Below are positions 37,281 to 47,768 of a DNA stretch of 64,000 nt, piece by piece; within the stretch, counting starts at the first letter, position 1; every line of letters begins with the position of its first letter. Source of the stretch: Brackiella oedipodis DSM 13743. Lineage in GTDB: Bacteria; Pseudomonadota; Gammaproteobacteria; Burkholderiales; Burkholderiaceae_B. The DNA is taken from NCBI RefSeq assembly GCF_000621025.1, contig NZ_KK211205.1:571521-635520 (forward strand), in the 5' to 3' direction. Below the pieces are notes generated by a model. It saw nothing but the letters and a program-made list of their open reading frames with translations. It had not been told where the DNA came from and did not search any database. Position numbers and translations under genes: made by a program.

Positions 37281-38357
37281 ATGAATGACAAAAACCAAAG
37301 CAACCAAAGTAACGAGCGCTCCAAAGCGTTATCTGCCGCTTTATCCCAAATAGAAAAACAATTCGGCAAAGGCTCTGTGATGCGTTATGGCGATAACGAA
37401 GTCGCTCACGATATCAAAGTCGTTTCTACAGGTTCATTAGGGCTTGATATTGCTTTAGGTGTTGGTGGTTTACCCCGTGGACGGGTGATAGAAATTTACG
37501 GCCCAGAGTCTTCTGGTAAGACAACCTTAACGCTACAAGTCATCGCCGAAATGCAAAAACAAGGCGGGACGTGTGCCTTTATTGATGCCGAGCACGCCCT
37601 TGATGTGCAATACGCAGCGCGCCTGGGGATTAATTTATCTGATTTATTAATTTCTCAACCCGATACGGGTGAACAAGCGCTAGAGATTACAGACGCCTTG
37701 GTGCGCTCTGGTTCTGTGGATTTAATTGTCATTGACTCAGTGGCCGCGCTAGTACCACGCGCCGAGATAGAAGGCGATATGGGGGATAATTTACCTGGTC
37801 TGCAAGCGCGTCTTATGAGTCAAGCCTTACGTAAGCTTACGGCCTCTATTAAGCGCACCAATTGTATGGTGATCTTCATTAACCAAATTCGCATGAAAAT
37901 TGGTGTGATGTTTGGGTCCCCAGAGACCACCACGGGGGGCAACGCACTTAAATTCTATTCTTCTGTGCGCCTCGATATCCGTCGTATCGGCTCCATCAAA
38001 AAAGGCGATGAGGTCTTGGGTAACGAGACCCGAGTCAAAGTGGTCAAAAATAAAGTTGCGCCGCCTTTCAAACAAGTTGAGTTTGACATTCTGTATGGGG
38101 CGGGTATCTCTCGAGAAGGTGAGATTATCGATTTGGGCGTTAAGGCTGGCATCATCGATAAAGCGGGTTCTTGGTTTAGCTATGGCGACACCCGCATTGG
38201 CCAGGGTCGCGACAATGTCCGAGAATATCTCAAAGAAAATCCCGAGCTTGCCATAGAGATCGAAAATAAGATCCGTGAGAATATGGGCATTATTCAACGG
38301 GCGCAGACCGTCGGCGCCGAGGCATCAAACAGCGATGATCCAGCCACAGATGCCTAA
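37281..38357 (+). CDS. recA: Recombinase RecA
   Basis: RecA drives homologous recombination and SOS induction. The 358 residues include Walker [14 protein letters not shown] (about 73), the EHALD segment, Walker [21 protein letters not shown], the L2 DNA-binding loop region [27 protein letters not shown] and the acidic C-terminal tail (NSDDPATDA). The start has AAAGGA upstream. Expression is predicted to be LexA-controlled from the distant promoter at 36860-36888. recX follows after 104 bp. Confidence 0.98.
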   Translation: MNDKNQSNQSNERSKALSAALSQIEKQFGKGSVMRYGDNEVAHDIKVVSTGSLGLDIALGVGGLPRGRVIEIYGPESSGKTTLTLQVIAEMQKQGGTCAFIDAEHALDVQYAARLGINLSDLLISQPDTGEQALEITDALVRSGSVDLIVIDSVAALVPRAEIEGDMGDNLPGLQARLMSQALRKLTASIKRTNCMVIFINQIRMKIGVMFGSPETTTGGNALKFYSSVRLDIRRIGSIKKGDEVLGNETRVKVVKNKVAPPFKQVEFDILYGAGISREGEIIDLGVKAGIIDKAGSWFSYGDTRIGQGRDNVREYLKENPELAIEIENKIRENMGIIQRAQTVGAEASNSDDPATDA

Positions 38358-38372
38358 GCTTGCTTAGTCGAT

Positions 38373-38416
38373 CTGTCGCAAGTGGCTGGGGTCTGTCCCC
38401 CTAGCCTGAGCGACAG
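38373..38416 (+). terminator. Stem-loop between recA and recX (possible attenuator)
   Basis: CTGTCGC and GCGACAG form an outer 7-bp stem, with an inner stem (GGCT-GGGG paired with CCCC-AGCC). No clear T run follows, so partial termination or a processing site is more likely than full termination. Confidence 0.5.
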
Positions 38417-38461
38417 GCGTTTCTTTAAGCGTCGATTTTTAGGAGGACCCATAGCGTCGTC

Positions 38462-38977
38462 ATGAGCCAGCGAGATCCACAATTTCAAGCATTCGAAGCG
38501 CAACTACAACAGGCCGCACAGCCAAACCAAACCAATAAGGTTAATCTCTTAGCAAAAGCTGTCGCTATCCTGTCTCGCCGTGAGCACTCCGAGGCAGAAT
38601 TACGCCAAAAACTGCTTAAATTCAGTACAGATCGCGCAGAGATTGATGCTGTGATCACCCGTCTCCAAAAAGAAAATTGGCAATCGGATCAGCGCTTTGT
38701 GCAGGCATTTGTTCACAGCCACGACTTTAAGTGGGGTAGCCGTAAGATTTTAGACGCCCTCAAGCCGCATGACTTGAGTACCCAACAGATCCAAGAAGTA
38801 CAAGAGCAGCTGCGTGAGAGCGAATATGATCGCGCTTATGCCGTCTGGTCACGCAAATTTGCCCACAAACCTTGTCTGACGCTCAAAGACAAGGCCAAAC
38901 AAATTCGCTTTCTTAGTGCTCGAGGGTTCTCAGCGGATGTGGTCTACAAAATCGTCAAATTAGACCATGAATCCTAA
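38462..38977 (+). CDS. recX: Regulatory protein RecX
   Basis: RecX inhibits RecA filament growth and ATPase. The 171-residue protein contains three-helix repeats of the RecX family (AVAILSRREHSEAELRQKLL, VITRLQKENWQSDQRFVQAF, RFLSARGFSADVVYKIV) and a Gln-rich N-terminal tail of about 25 residues. AGGAGG lies about 15 bases before the ATG, an unusually long spacing with no better in-frame start. It is in the usual place behind recA and ends in a strong terminator. Confidence 0.92.
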   Translation: MSQRDPQFQAFEAQLQQAAQPNQTNKVNLLAKAVAILSRREHSEAELRQKLLKFSTDRAEIDAVITRLQKENWQSDQRFVQAFVHSHDFKWGSRKILDALKPHDLSTQQIQEVQEQLRESEYDRAYAVWSRKFAHKPCLTLKDKAKQIRFLSARGFSADVVYKIVKLDHES

Positions 38978-39011
38978 AAAAGCGACCCAGGTTTTCTGGG
39001 GCGCTTTTTTG
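38976..39011 (+). terminator. Terminator after recX
   Basis: AAAAAAGCG-CCCAG pairs with CTGGG-CGCTTTTTT around a 5-base loop with one mismatch. It may also serve as a bidirectional element toward argH. Confidence 0.85.
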
Positions 39012-39073
39012 AGTAGGGCAGGCTTATTGACTCATGAGCCCTCTAAGCGGCAGTAGGTGCCGTAGTAGGCGTA

Positions 39074-40486
39074 TCAATCGCCTGAGAGTAGGCGTTGGGC
39101 TTCGGCTTTGACCTGTTCAGGTGCGGTACCACCTACGTGCTGACGAGCGGCCACAGAGCCTTCTAGTGTGAGCACATCAAAGACATCGGCCTCGATGGCG
39201 GAATGTAATTGTTGCAATTGCGCCAAACTAAGATCTGCCAGGTCACTGCCTTGTTCTTCACATTGACGCACAGCGAGCGCTACTGTTTCGTGGGCATCTC
39301 TAAAAGGCAAGCCTTTTTTGACAAGATAATCCGCTAAATCGGTGGCGGTCGAGAAGCCTTGTAAGGCCGCTTGGCGCATATTATCACGATTGACGCGAAT
39401 ACCAGGAACCAGATCCACAAAAATCGTCAAGGTATCACGTAGGGTATCGGCCGAGTCAAAAAGGCCTTCTTTGTCCTCTTGGTTATCCTTGTTATAGGCC
39501 AAGGGTTGGCTTTTCATGAGGGTGAGTAGCGCCATTAAATTGCCATGAACGCGACCTGTTTTGCCGCGTGCTAATTCGGGGACGTCAGGATTTTTTTTCT
39601 GAGGCATAATAGAACTACCCGTACAAAAGCGATCCGCCAATTGAATAAAGCCAACGCGTGGGCTCATCCATAAAACCAGTTCCTCAGAAAAACGTGAAAT
39701 ATGGGTCATCACTAAACTGACGGCGGCACAAAACTCTATCGCAAAATCGCGATCTGAAACTGCATCGAGAGAGTTACGGCAAACACCCTCAAAACCGAGG
39801 TGGCGGGCACTACGTTCTCGGTCAATTGGATAAGTGGTACCTGCCAAGGCTGCGGCACCTAGTGGGCTTTGATTGACACGCTTGCGACAGTCTTGAAGGC
39901 GCTCATAATCACGACCAAACATTTGCGCATAGGCGAGCACATGGTGGCCAAAGGTCACGGGTTGAGCCACTTGCAAATGCGTAAAGCCCGGCATAATCGT
40001 GTCATAGTGTTGCAACGCTAGCTGTGCGAGTGCCTGTTGTAGAGACTTGAGGAGGGCGGCGCTTTGATCAATTTCGTGGCGCAACCAAAGCCGAATATCT
40101 GTCGCCACTTGGTCATTGCGTGAGCGCCCTGTATGCAAGCGTTTGCCGGCGTCGCCCACCAATTCGACAAGGCGTTTTTCGATATTGAGATGGACGTCCT
40201 CAAGATCGAGAGACCACACAAACTGATCGGCTTCTATTTCTTGCAAAATCGTCTTCAGCCCCTGCTCAATGGCTTCATAGTCAGGCTTGGAGATGACCTT
40301 ACAATGTGCGAGCATCTCGGCGTGTGCTAAGGAGCCTTGAATATCGAAGGGAGCTAAGCGTTGCTCAAAAAAAACAGAGGCCGTATAGCGCTTAACTAAT
40401 TCAGAGACAGGTTCACTAAAACGTGCAGACCAAGCATTGTTTTTGTTGGCAAATTGGTTGGTAGAAGAGGGCGAGTTCTCAGACAT
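39074..40486 (-). CDS. argH: Argininosuccinate lyase
   Basis: ArgH splits argininosuccinate into arginine and fumarate, the last step of arginine synthesis. The 470-residue protein has the fumarase/lyase superfamily signature [19 protein letters not shown] (mobile loop with catalytic Ser), [17 protein letters not shown] and [18 protein letters not shown]. It is complete and of usual length. It is divergent from nadE. Confidence 0.97.
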   Translation of the reverse strand: MSENSPSSTNQFANKNNAWSARFSEPVSELVKRYTASVFFEQRLAPFDIQGSLAHAEMLAHCKVISKPDYEAIEQGLKTILQEIEADQFVWSLDLEDVHLNIEKRLVELVGDAGKRLHTGRSRNDQVATDIRLWLRHEIDQSAALLKSLQQALAQLALQHYDTIMPGFTHLQVAQPVTFGHHVLAYAQMFGRDYERLQDCRKRVNQSPLGAAALAGTTYPIDRERSARHLGFEGVCRNSLDAVSDRDFAIEFCAAVSLVMTHISRFSEELVLWMSPRVGFIQLADRFCTGSSIMPQKKNPDVPELARGKTGRVHGNLMALLTLMKSQPLAYNKDNQEDKEGLFDSADTLRDTLTIFVDLVPGIRVNRDNMRQAALQGFSTATDLADYLVKKGLPFRDAHETVALAVRQCEEQGSDLADLSLAQLQQLHSAIEADVFDVLTLEGSVAARQHVGGTAPEQVKAEAQRLLSGD

Positions 40487-40611
40487 AATAGCTCACAAAA
40501 CGAAACTGAATTTTTTATTATAGTTTTTAAAAGCGCGTTTGTCTTAGTTATTACTTGGTGACTCAAGTAATATAATAGTAGCTATTGTTTTATAGATTTC
40601 GGGTACAGAAC

Positions 40612-42264
40612 ATGACAGATCAAGCTCTACCTCTACGTGTGGCCATGGCACAAATCAATCCCAGTCTCGGGGATTTAGCAAGCAACGCCCATAAAATCAT
40701 CAAAAGCGCTCAAGAGGCCGCTGCCAAAGGAACAGATGTATTGCTCTTACCAGAATTAAGTCTGAGTGGTTACATGCCAGAGGACTTATTATGGCGCGAT
40801 GACTTTTATGAAGCTCAGCAACATTTTTTTGAGCACATCGTGCAAGCCTCCAAGGATTGGCCAGAACTTCACATTGTGCTTGGTCATGCGCAACGCCAAG
40901 AAGATGGTTTATACAACGGCGCTTCCTTGATTCACCACGGTGCTGTACGGGAGCAATACCATAAACGTACACTGGCCAGTGGTTCAGGTATAGAGGAAGC
41001 ACGTTATTTTAGTGTCGGTCATGAACGCACTGGCTTCGAAGTCAAAGGGCTTCGCTTAAGCCTGCTAATTCATCAAGATCTAAGCAATGAGCAACTGCGC
41101 AAGGAATTATTAGAGGATCAACCCGATACTGTACTGGTATTAGCGGCTTCGCCCTATCAAATTCATCAGCGCGAGCAGCGTTATAAGGCTATTAGCGGTT
41201 TGCAAGCCGAGTGTAAGGCGACTATTTTTTACTGCAACACGGTCGGCGGCCAGGATAATGTCGTGTTTGATGGTCAATCCATGCTCTTGGATAGTGACTC
41301 GCAAACAAGCTATCTAATGCCGTCCTTCCAAGAAGCGTTGTCAGTCTATGAGTTCCAAGAGGGTCGCTGGCACGCGCTGGACGGCACGGCGTCAGAATCC
41401 TTTGACAATCAACCCTGCCTGGAGCAGCAGGTTTGGCAAGCGCTGGTGCTAGCCACTCAGGATTATTTCCAGAAAAATGGTTTCAAAAAAGCCGTATTAG
41501 GGTTGTCCGGCGGTATTGACTCGGCAGTGGTCTTTGCGATTGCGGCCGATGCCATAGGGGCTCACAATATCACCACGGTGTTAATGCCCTCTCAGTATAC
41601 AGCCGATATTTCAGTGTCGGCCGCCCAACAAATGGCCGATCATCTTGGTTCACAGTCATATACTGTCGCGATTGAAAACTTGCAACAAGCATTTTTAAAG
41701 GCCTTAGCCGAGCCTTTCCAAGGCAAAGCCGTAGATACTACGGAAGAAAATTTACAAGCGCGCATACGCGGGACCTTGTTAATGGCGCTTTCTAATAAAC
41801 TGGGCGGTTTGGTGTTACCGACAGGCAATAAATCTGAATTGGCCACGGGCTATTGTACGCTTTATGGTGATATGGTGGGCGGCTTTGCTATGCTTAAAGA
41901 CGTACCGAAGACGCTCGTCTATCGCCTTGCCAAATGGCGTAATCAAACCGCAGGTACAGAAATGATCCCAGAGATCATTATTACGCGCCCGCCTTCAGCA
42001 GAGTTAGCGCCTGATCAAAAAGACCAAGACAGCTTACCGCCGTACGAAATCTTAGATGCCATTATTGAGCAATTTGTGGAACATAATCAGGCGGTGCCGC
42101 AGATTGTGGCGCAAGGCTTTGAAGAAGACGTGGTCAAGCGGGTCGCGCACCTCATCCGTATTAACGAATATAAGCGCCAACAGGGCGCCGTGGGTCCCCA
42201 AATCACCACTAGATCCTTTGGTCCAGATCGTCGTTATGCGGTCACGAATGCTTTCAAATACTAG
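40612..42264 (+). CDS. nadE: Glutamine-dependent NAD+ synthetase
   Basis: This enzyme makes NAD+ from deamido-NAD+ using ammonia released from glutamine. The N-terminal nitrilase domain has the Glu-Lys-Cys triad in LLPELSLSGY, YHKRTLASG and TIFYCNTVGGQD. The C-terminal synthetase domain has the P-loop GLSGGIDSAVVF, then GTLLMALSNKLGGLVLPTGNKSE. The ATG at 40612 gives 550 residues; the upstream in-frame ATG at 40585 lies close to a TATAAT (40571-40576) and is probably not used. glnB starts 9 bases downstream and is likely co-transcribed. Confidence 0.95.
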   Translation: MTDQALPLRVAMAQINPSLGDLASNAHKIIKSAQEAAAKGTDVLLLPELSLSGYMPEDLLWRDDFYEAQQHFFEHIVQASKDWPELHIVLGHAQRQEDGLYNGASLIHHGAVREQYHKRTLASGSGIEEARYFSVGHERTGFEVKGLRLSLLIHQDLSNEQLRKELLEDQPDTVLVLAASPYQIHQREQRYKAISGLQAECKATIFYCNTVGGQDNVVFDGQSMLLDSDSQTSYLMPSFQEALSVYEFQEGRWHALDGTASESFDNQPCLEQQVWQALVLATQDYFQKNGFKKAVLGLSGGIDSAVVFAIAADAIGAHNITTVLMPSQYTADISVSAAQQMADHLGSQSYTVAIENLQQAFLKALAEPFQGKAVDTTEENLQARIRGTLLMALSNKLGGLVLPTGNKSELATGYCTLYGDMVGGFAMLKDVPKTLVYRLAKWRNQTAGTEMIPEIIITRPPSAELAPDQKDQDSLPPYEILDAIIEQFVEHNQAVPQIVAQGFEEDVVKRVAHLIRINEYKRQQGAVGPQITTRSFGPDRRYAVTNAFKY

Positions 42265-42612
<348 letters not shown>

Positions 42613-42638
42613 TTCAGTAGCTTAGTGGTGTTTATCCA

Positions 42639-43364
42639 ATGCAAAAAATAAGAATCTCCAAAATTCTCGCCGACAGAGGCATGTGTTCACGACGTGAGGC
42701 TGACCATTACATCGAAAAAGGCTGGGTCAAAGTCGACGGCAGAGTGGCTAAACTGGGCGAAAAAGCCTACCCTGAGCAACGCATCAGTCTCGATAAAATC
42801 GCTCAAGAAAAGCAGCAGGAGCGCGTCACCATAATCCTCAATAAGCCGGTGGGTTATGTCTCGCATCAAGCGGAAGGGCAATACAAAACGGCCGCCTCTT
42901 TAATACAGGCGCGAAATCAATTTGATAAAGACAAGCATAGTTTCTCGACCCAACACCTCAAAGGTTTGGCGCCGGCGGGACGTTTGGATATTGATTCCCA
43001 GGGACTACTGGTACTCACACAGGATGGTACAGTCGCGCGACAGTTAATTGCCGAAGATTCAGAGGTCGAAAAAGAATATATTGTGCGCGTCTCTGGCAAT
43101 TTGCAAAGTAATGGTCTCAAAATGCTTAGACATGGCTTATCGTTGGATGGCGCGGCGCTCAAACCGGCCGAAGTTGAGTGGATTAATGAGGACCAGTTGC
43201 GTTTTATATTGCAAGAAGGCAAGAAGCGGCAGATTCGACGTATGTGCGAGATTGTTGGTCTCAAGGTCACAGGTCTTAAGCGTGTGCGTATGGGCAATGT
43301 ATTATTGGCCGATTTACCTCAAGGTATGTGGCGTTACCTCAAACCGCATGAGCGTTTTTTGTAA
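42639..43364 (+). CDS. rRNA pseudouridine synthase, RsuA/RluB/RluF family
   Basis: This enzyme isomerises a uridine in rRNA. The 241 residues begin with an S4 RNA-binding domain (RISKILADRGMCSRREADHY) and continue with the catalytic domain, in which the Asp of GRLDIDSQGLLVLTQDG is the nucleophile, and RQIRRMCEIVGL near the end. The short NKPVGYVSH is typical of the RluF/RluB branch. The exact rRNA position cannot be assigned by eye. It follows glnB by 26 bp. Confidence 0.9.
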   Translation: MQKIRISKILADRGMCSRREADHYIEKGWVKVDGRVAKLGEKAYPEQRISLDKIAQEKQQERVTIILNKPVGYVSHQAEGQYKTAASLIQARNQFDKDKHSFSTQHLKGLAPAGRLDIDSQGLLVLTQDGTVARQLIAEDSEVEKEYIVRVSGNLQSNGLKMLRHGLSLDGAALKPAEVEWINEDQLRFILQEGKKRQIRRMCEIVGLKVTGLKRVRMGNVLLADLPQGMWRYLKPHERFL

Positions 43365-43474
43365 ATAAATCAGTAATCAGTAACAAAAAATTTTATTTGT
43401 ATACAGATAATTATATAATTGAAGTGCTAACACGTTCTTAGCTCAATTAACTTTTTATGTGTGAGTTCTCGATT

Positions 43475-44041
43475 ATGACTTTAAAGAAGATTCCTCTATT
43501 GACGTCGCTGACGGCGCTGGCTTTGTTAGGGGGCTGTAGTACTGTAGATCATTGGTTTGGTACGCATTTTACTAATGACCAGCAAGTAGTAAATCAACCA
43601 ACCCAGACACCCGCTGCACCCGCTGTGCCACAAGCGCCTGCCAGAACTAGCACAAAAGCGCCTACCAGCAAATCCTCCTTGGTGATTTACTTATCCTCTC
43701 GCAGCGCCCAAGAGGGTTACACCTTAGTCGAACAAAAAGGCCAAAGCATCTACGTCGATCCGCGTCACACGTTGTTACGTAGCGACCTAGACAATGTGAT
43801 TGCTGTGCAAGATAGCAATAATAATCCCTTGCTGAATTTGCATTTTTCCACGGCGGGTCAAGAGAAATTACGCCAAATCACCAGTAATAACGTAGGTAAG
43901 GCCCTAACGGTCACTTACAAAGGTGGCTTAGTTTCTATTATTAATATTTCTAAACCGCTCACCCAAGGGCAATTATTTGTGCCTATGGGTAGCGCCGCCG
44001 AAGCAGGGCGCCTAGAACAGAGTATTCTTGACGGCGATTAA
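43475..44041 (+). CDS. Lipoprotein with a SecD P1-head-like domain
   Basis: This 188-residue protein has a lipoprotein signal (lipobox ALLGGC, Cys about 21) and a Pro/Thr/Ala-rich linker. The C-terminal domain (about residues 60-180) contains the pattern LLNLHFSTAGQEKLRQITSN, then GKALTVTYKGGLVSIINIS, then LTQGQLFVP. That pattern matches the P1-head subdomain of SecD/SecDF, seen there in a periplasmic loop. Other SecD parts are absent. The function is unknown; an envelope location is likely. The ATG at 43475 is chosen over 43457 because it begins the signal peptide. A very strong terminator follows. Confidence 0.75.
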   Translation: MTLKKIPLLTSLTALALLGGCSTVDHWFGTHFTNDQQVVNQPTQTPAAPAVPQAPARTSTKAPTSKSSLVIYLSSRSAQEGYTLVEQKGQSIYVDPRHTLLRSDLDNVIAVQDSNNNPLLNLHFSTAGQEKLRQITSNNVGKALTVTYKGGLVSIINISKPLTQGQLFVPMGSAAEAGRLEQSILDGD

Positions 44042-44053
44042 GCCAGTTGTTTC

Positions 44054-44093
44054 AAACCGTAGCGCCACATGGTGACGCTACGGTTTTTTTTTA
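44054..44093. terminator. Terminator between the lipoprotein gene and the lytic transglycosylase gene
   Basis: AACCGTAGCG and its complement form a 10-bp stem with an 11-base loop followed by nine T on the plus strand. Confidence 0.88.
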
Positions 44094-45320
44094 TTGGCTT
44101 TGTTGCAATAAACGGAGGATTTTTTGGCCAGCTCGGCCTTTGACGGGTAGGCCTAAACGCTGTTCTTCGCTTTGGATAGCTTGGCGTGATTTGGCGCCAA
44201 TCATGCCGTCCGCTTGGCCAATGTCATAGCCTTTTTGCAGCAAGATTTGCTGCAATTGCACGCGTTCTTGGCGTGACAAGCCGAGATCATCTGTCGGCCA
44301 CGGTGTCACAAAACCCCCTTTACCCTTAAATCGATCAGCCAGATGTGCAATCGCTAGTGCATAGCTTTCTGAAGCGTTATAGCTGTAAATCGCATCAAAA
44401 TTTTTAAAGACGATAAAGGCGGGGCCTTGTACCCCTGCGGGTAACAATAGCGCAGCTTGTGGGTTGCCCGCGACTTCGGTGCTCAACGATTGACCATAGA
44501 TATTGCTAATGCCTTGCTGACTCCAATAGCTTAAAGGTTGACGAAACTTGCGGCCGCTTTTTGAGGCGGGGTAATTAGTAGGGAGTTTGACTTCAAAGCC
44601 CCAGGGTTGATCGCGCCGCCAACCGCTTTTGGCCAGATAATTGGCGGTTGACGCTAAGGCATCGACTTCATTATCTATGAGATCTCTACGACCATCACCG
44701 TCGCCATCGACAGCTAAGCGCTCAAACGTACTCGGCATAAATTGCGTGTGACCAAAAGCACCGGCCCAAGAGCCTTTGAGGCGATCTGCTTGAATATCTC
44801 CCGATTGTATAATCCTCAGGCTGGCAAAGAACTCTTTGCGGAAAAAGCTTTGGCGACGTCCGTAACAGCTTAAGGTACCTAGGGCTTGGATAAGCGGATA
44901 CTTACCAAAGTTCTGTCCATAATTGCTTTCAACACCCCACACCGCTACGACTACCTCTGGATCAACGCCATACTGAATTTTAAGCTTTTGTAACGTTGCT
45001 TGATGTTTGCGTAATTGTTGTTTACCTTCTTGTATGCGTTGTTCATCCACTAATGAAGCCATATAATCCCAAATTGGTGTCTTGAATTCGGGCTGCTTAT
45101 CAAGTTTGTCTAGAATACTTAAATCAGGCTGCAAACCCTGTGTTAGCTGCTGATAAGTCGCACTATTGACACCGTTTTGGCTGGCTTGGGCTTGTAAATT
45201 ATTAAGACACTGCGCAAATTGCGCTGATTCTTGAGCCATGCTCGGCTGGCTCATAGCCGCTAAACTCAAGACCAATGTTGCGAGACTAAGAACGCGAGTT
45301 GTCTGGCGAATTGCTTGCAT
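44091..45320 (-). CDS. Lytic murein transglycosylase (MltB family) with peptidoglycan-binding domain
   Basis: This enzyme cleaves peptidoglycan glycan strands with formation of 1,6-anhydromuramic acid. The 409-residue precursor has a signal peptide (to about residue 28, ending SMAQ). The MltB-type catalytic domain includes VWGVESNYGQNFG (catalytic Glu), GSWAGAFGHTQFMPSTF and DGDGDGRRDLID. The C-terminal PGBD-like helix bundle (about 335-405) carries LQQILLQKGYDIGQADGMIG. It lacks a lipobox and so is probably soluble periplasmic. ATG 45320 is preferred over 45350, which precedes a charged stretch; AAAGG lies upstream. Confidence 0.92.
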   Translation of the reverse strand: MQAIRQTTRVLSLATLVLSLAAMSQPSMAQESAQFAQCLNNLQAQASQNGVNSATYQQLTQGLQPDLSILDKLDKQPEFKTPIWDYMASLVDEQRIQEGKQQLRKHQATLQKLKIQYGVDPEVVVAVWGVESNYGQNFGKYPLIQALGTLSCYGRRQSFFRKEFFASLRIIQSGDIQADRLKGSWAGAFGHTQFMPSTFERLAVDGDGDGRRDLIDNEVDALASTANYLAKSGWRRDQPWGFEVKLPTNYPASKSGRKFRQPLSYWSQQGISNIYGQSLSTEVAGNPQAALLLPAGVQGPAFIVFKNFDAIYSYNASESYALAIAHLADRFKGKGGFVTPWPTDDLGLSRQERVQLQQILLQKGYDIGQADGMIGAKSRQAIQSEEQRLGLPVKGRAGQKILRLLQQSQ

Positions 45321-45447
45321 GAAATACCTTTCTAAAAAATGAAACCTCAATGACTGACGGTCATTTTTTAATTTTAGCAGTGCTTATGGACAATTTCTCT
45401 GTGCATTGCATAGAATAAACAGATACAAAAAAAATAGGTTTTTAAGT

Positions 45448-47694
45448 ATGAAATTTAAACAAACACTTTTAGCAACGACATTAGCCTTGGTGAGTACTTA
45501 TGCTGTTGCTCATACCCTTGAGACCACGCAGCCATTGCTCGCTAAAAACAACCCCAAGGTGCAGGCCGACAAAGATGACTCTGAGGCGGCACAGTCAGAG
45601 CGCAAAACTTTAGAACCTAAATTAGTCCCAGAGCGCAGCTTTGCTAAAGCTTCCTTTATTATGTCTCGCGTGCTCACGCACTTAGAGTACGAAAAACTTC
45701 CCTTAGATCATGAGATGTCCAAAAAAATCTTCAAATCGTATTTTGAAGCCTTGGATCCCATGAAGGTATTTTTGTTGCAAAGTGATATTGATAAATTTGA
45801 TCAGTACAAAATTCAAATGGGCGATATGATCCAGACAGGTCGCCTAGAAGTGCCGTTTGATATTTTTAAGTTATATCGCGAGCGGGTCAAAAGCCGCTTT
45901 AATTATGCGATGAGTCTGCTTGACAAAAAGCAGCCTTTTGACTTTAGCAAAAAAGAAGAGTACACCGCGGATCGCACCAAGGCACCATGGCTCAACACCG
46001 AAGAAGAAATTCAAGATCTATGGCGCAAAAAAGTCAAAAACGATTATTTGCGCCTTAAGCTAGCCGACACTAAAGACGCGGAAATCGTCGAGAAGCTTAA
46101 GCGTCGTTATAAGAATAACCTCAACCAAATTCTACGCAGTAATAGCGAAGATGTGGCCGAACTATTCTTAAACGCCTATGGCGATAGTACCGATCCGCAC
46201 ACGAGCTATATGAGTCCAAGTACCGCCAAAAACTTCCAAGTACAGATGAGTTTGTCCGTCGATGGTATTGGTGCCGTGCTCCAAAAACGTGATGAATACG
46301 GCATGATTCGCGAAGTCGTGGCGGGCGGCCCCGCCCAAAAGAACGGTCAGCTCAAACCGGGTGATCGCATAGTCGCCGTGGGTCAAGGCAAAAATGGCCC
46401 GATGGAGGATGTGGTCGATTGGCGTCTCGATGAAATCGTCAAAAAAATCCGCGGTAAGCGGGGCAGTACCGTGAGAATCGAGTATATTCCTAGCGAAGAA
46501 GGGATTGATAGCAAAACCAAGATAGCCACTATTGTGCGTGATCAGGTCATGATGGAAGATCAAGCCGCGCGCCTCAAAATGTTGGAGGTTGACGACAAAG
46601 ATAGTGATGGCAAAAGCACCAAGAAAAAAGTGGCTGTGATTGAGATTCCTAGCTTCTACGAGGACTTCGAAGCCCACAAAGAACGTAAAGCGAACTTCAA
46701 GAGTATCACCAATGATGTCAAAAAAATCATTAATGATCTCAAAGGCAAAGATGTGGCCGCGCTTGTCCTAGATTTACGTAATGACGGCGGTGGCTCGCTT
46801 GGTGAAACCGCTAGATTAAGTGGTTTATTTATTGGGGCCGACAAACCCGTGGTACAAGTCAGTGACGCTGAAGGTCGAGTCAAAGTCCTAAAAACACCAA
46901 GAGACGCAGACGCCTTATGGCAAAAACCTGTCGTGGTGATGGTCAACCGTCTTTCTGCTTCGGCCTCAGAGATATTTGCAGGTTTGATTCAAGATTACCA
47001 ACGCGGTGTGGTCGTCGGTGATCGTACCTGGGGTAAGGGGACGGTGCAAACCATGTCTGATTTATCTGACTTTATTCAAATGCGCGGTGAACCGAATGAA
47101 CAGTTAGGGGCCCTCAAGTGGACCATCCAAAAATTCTTTAGAGTCAATGGCTCATCGACACAAGTCAAGGGGGTAGAACCAGATATTGTCTTCCCATCGG
47201 CCTTTAACCGAGAAGAGTTAGGTGAATCCAGTTACGACAATGCTATGCAATGGTCAGAGATTAAACCGGCTCAATACAAAGCCGTATTAGATCTTGACAG
47301 TGCCCTAAGTCAGCTCAAATCACAACACGAAGAACGTGCTGACAGTTCTGATAGCTGGAAGCTCTTTAAAGAAGAGCAGGAATATTCGCTTGAACTCTCC
47401 AACCGCAAGAAAACGTCCTTAAATTACGATGATCGCGTCAAAGAGCGTCAGGAGATGGAGAAAAAACGTGAGTCCTTTAATGAGCGCCGTAAAGCGCTGG
47501 GTGAATCAGACGTCGGCGTCTTTAAGCTTGATGATGGTTTATCTTACGGAGAGGGCGATCTCAAAAAAGAATTGGCTGATGAAGAAAAGCGCAAGAAAAA
47601 CCTCGATACTAGCGCCCGCGAAGCGGCCAATATCGCCTTAGATATGACGCACCTAAAGATCTTTGAAAAGGGCAAAAAGAATAAAAAAGATTAA
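45448..47694 (+). CDS. prc: Carboxy-terminal processing (tail-specific) protease
   Basis: Prc is a periplasmic S41 serine protease that trims or degrades proteins from the C-terminus and helps turn over peptidoglycan hydrolases. The 748-residue precursor starts at ATG 45448 with a signal peptide (ending VAHT at about 22). It has an N-terminal helical domain, a PDZ domain (DGIGAVLQKRDEYGMIREVV, LKPGDRIVAVG), the S41 core with LDLRNDGGGSLGET, catalytic Ser in LSASASEIFAG and Lys in TWGKGTVQ, and the C-terminal Tsp-specific region. The neighbouring divergent gene is a lytic transglycosylase, a possible substrate class (inference). Confidence 0.94.
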   Translation: MKFKQTLLATTLALVSTYAVAHTLETTQPLLAKNNPKVQADKDDSEAAQSERKTLEPKLVPERSFAKASFIMSRVLTHLEYEKLPLDHEMSKKIFKSYFEALDPMKVFLLQSDIDKFDQYKIQMGDMIQTGRLEVPFDIFKLYRERVKSRFNYAMSLLDKKQPFDFSKKEEYTADRTKAPWLNTEEEIQDLWRKKVKNDYLRLKLADTKDAEIVEKLKRRYKNNLNQILRSNSEDVAELFLNAYGDSTDPHTSYMSPSTAKNFQVQMSLSVDGIGAVLQKRDEYGMIREVVAGGPAQKNGQLKPGDRIVAVGQGKNGPMEDVVDWRLDEIVKKIRGKRGSTVRIEYIPSEEGIDSKTKIATIVRDQVMMEDQAARLKMLEVDDKDSDGKSTKKKVAVIEIPSFYEDFEAHKERKANFKSITNDVKKIINDLKGKDVAALVLDLRNDGGGSLGETARLSGLFIGADKPVVQVSDAEGRVKVLKTPRDADALWQKPVVVMVNRLSASASEIFAGLIQDYQRGVVVGDRTWGKGTVQTMSDLSDFIQMRGEPNEQLGALKWTIQKFFRVNGSSTQVKGVEPDIVFPSAFNREELGESSYDNAMQWSEIKPAQYKAVLDLDSALSQLKSQHEERADSSDSWKLFKEEQEYSLELSNRKKTSLNYDDRVKERQEMEKKRESFNERRKALGESDVGVFKLDDGLSYGEGDLKKELADEEKRKKNLDTSAREAANIALDMTHLKIFEKGKKNKKD

Positions 47695-47713
47695 GGTTCA
47701 TTTCTTATCTGCG

Positions 47714-47768
47714 TGCCGCTAGAAAGCGGCCTTACTACCAAAAGTGCAGTCTTGATGACTGCACTTAT
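47714..47768. terminator. Tandem hairpins between prc and queE
   Basis: GCCGCT-AGAA-AGCGGC (47714-47729), then AAGTGCAGTC-N5-GACTGCACTT (47742-47766) followed by ATTTATT. They probably end both convergent genes. Confidence 0.75.

Noticed and set aside
37827-38297. Long antisense open frame within recA
   Set aside because: Mirror of a strongly coding frame; recA codon use explains the absence of stops.
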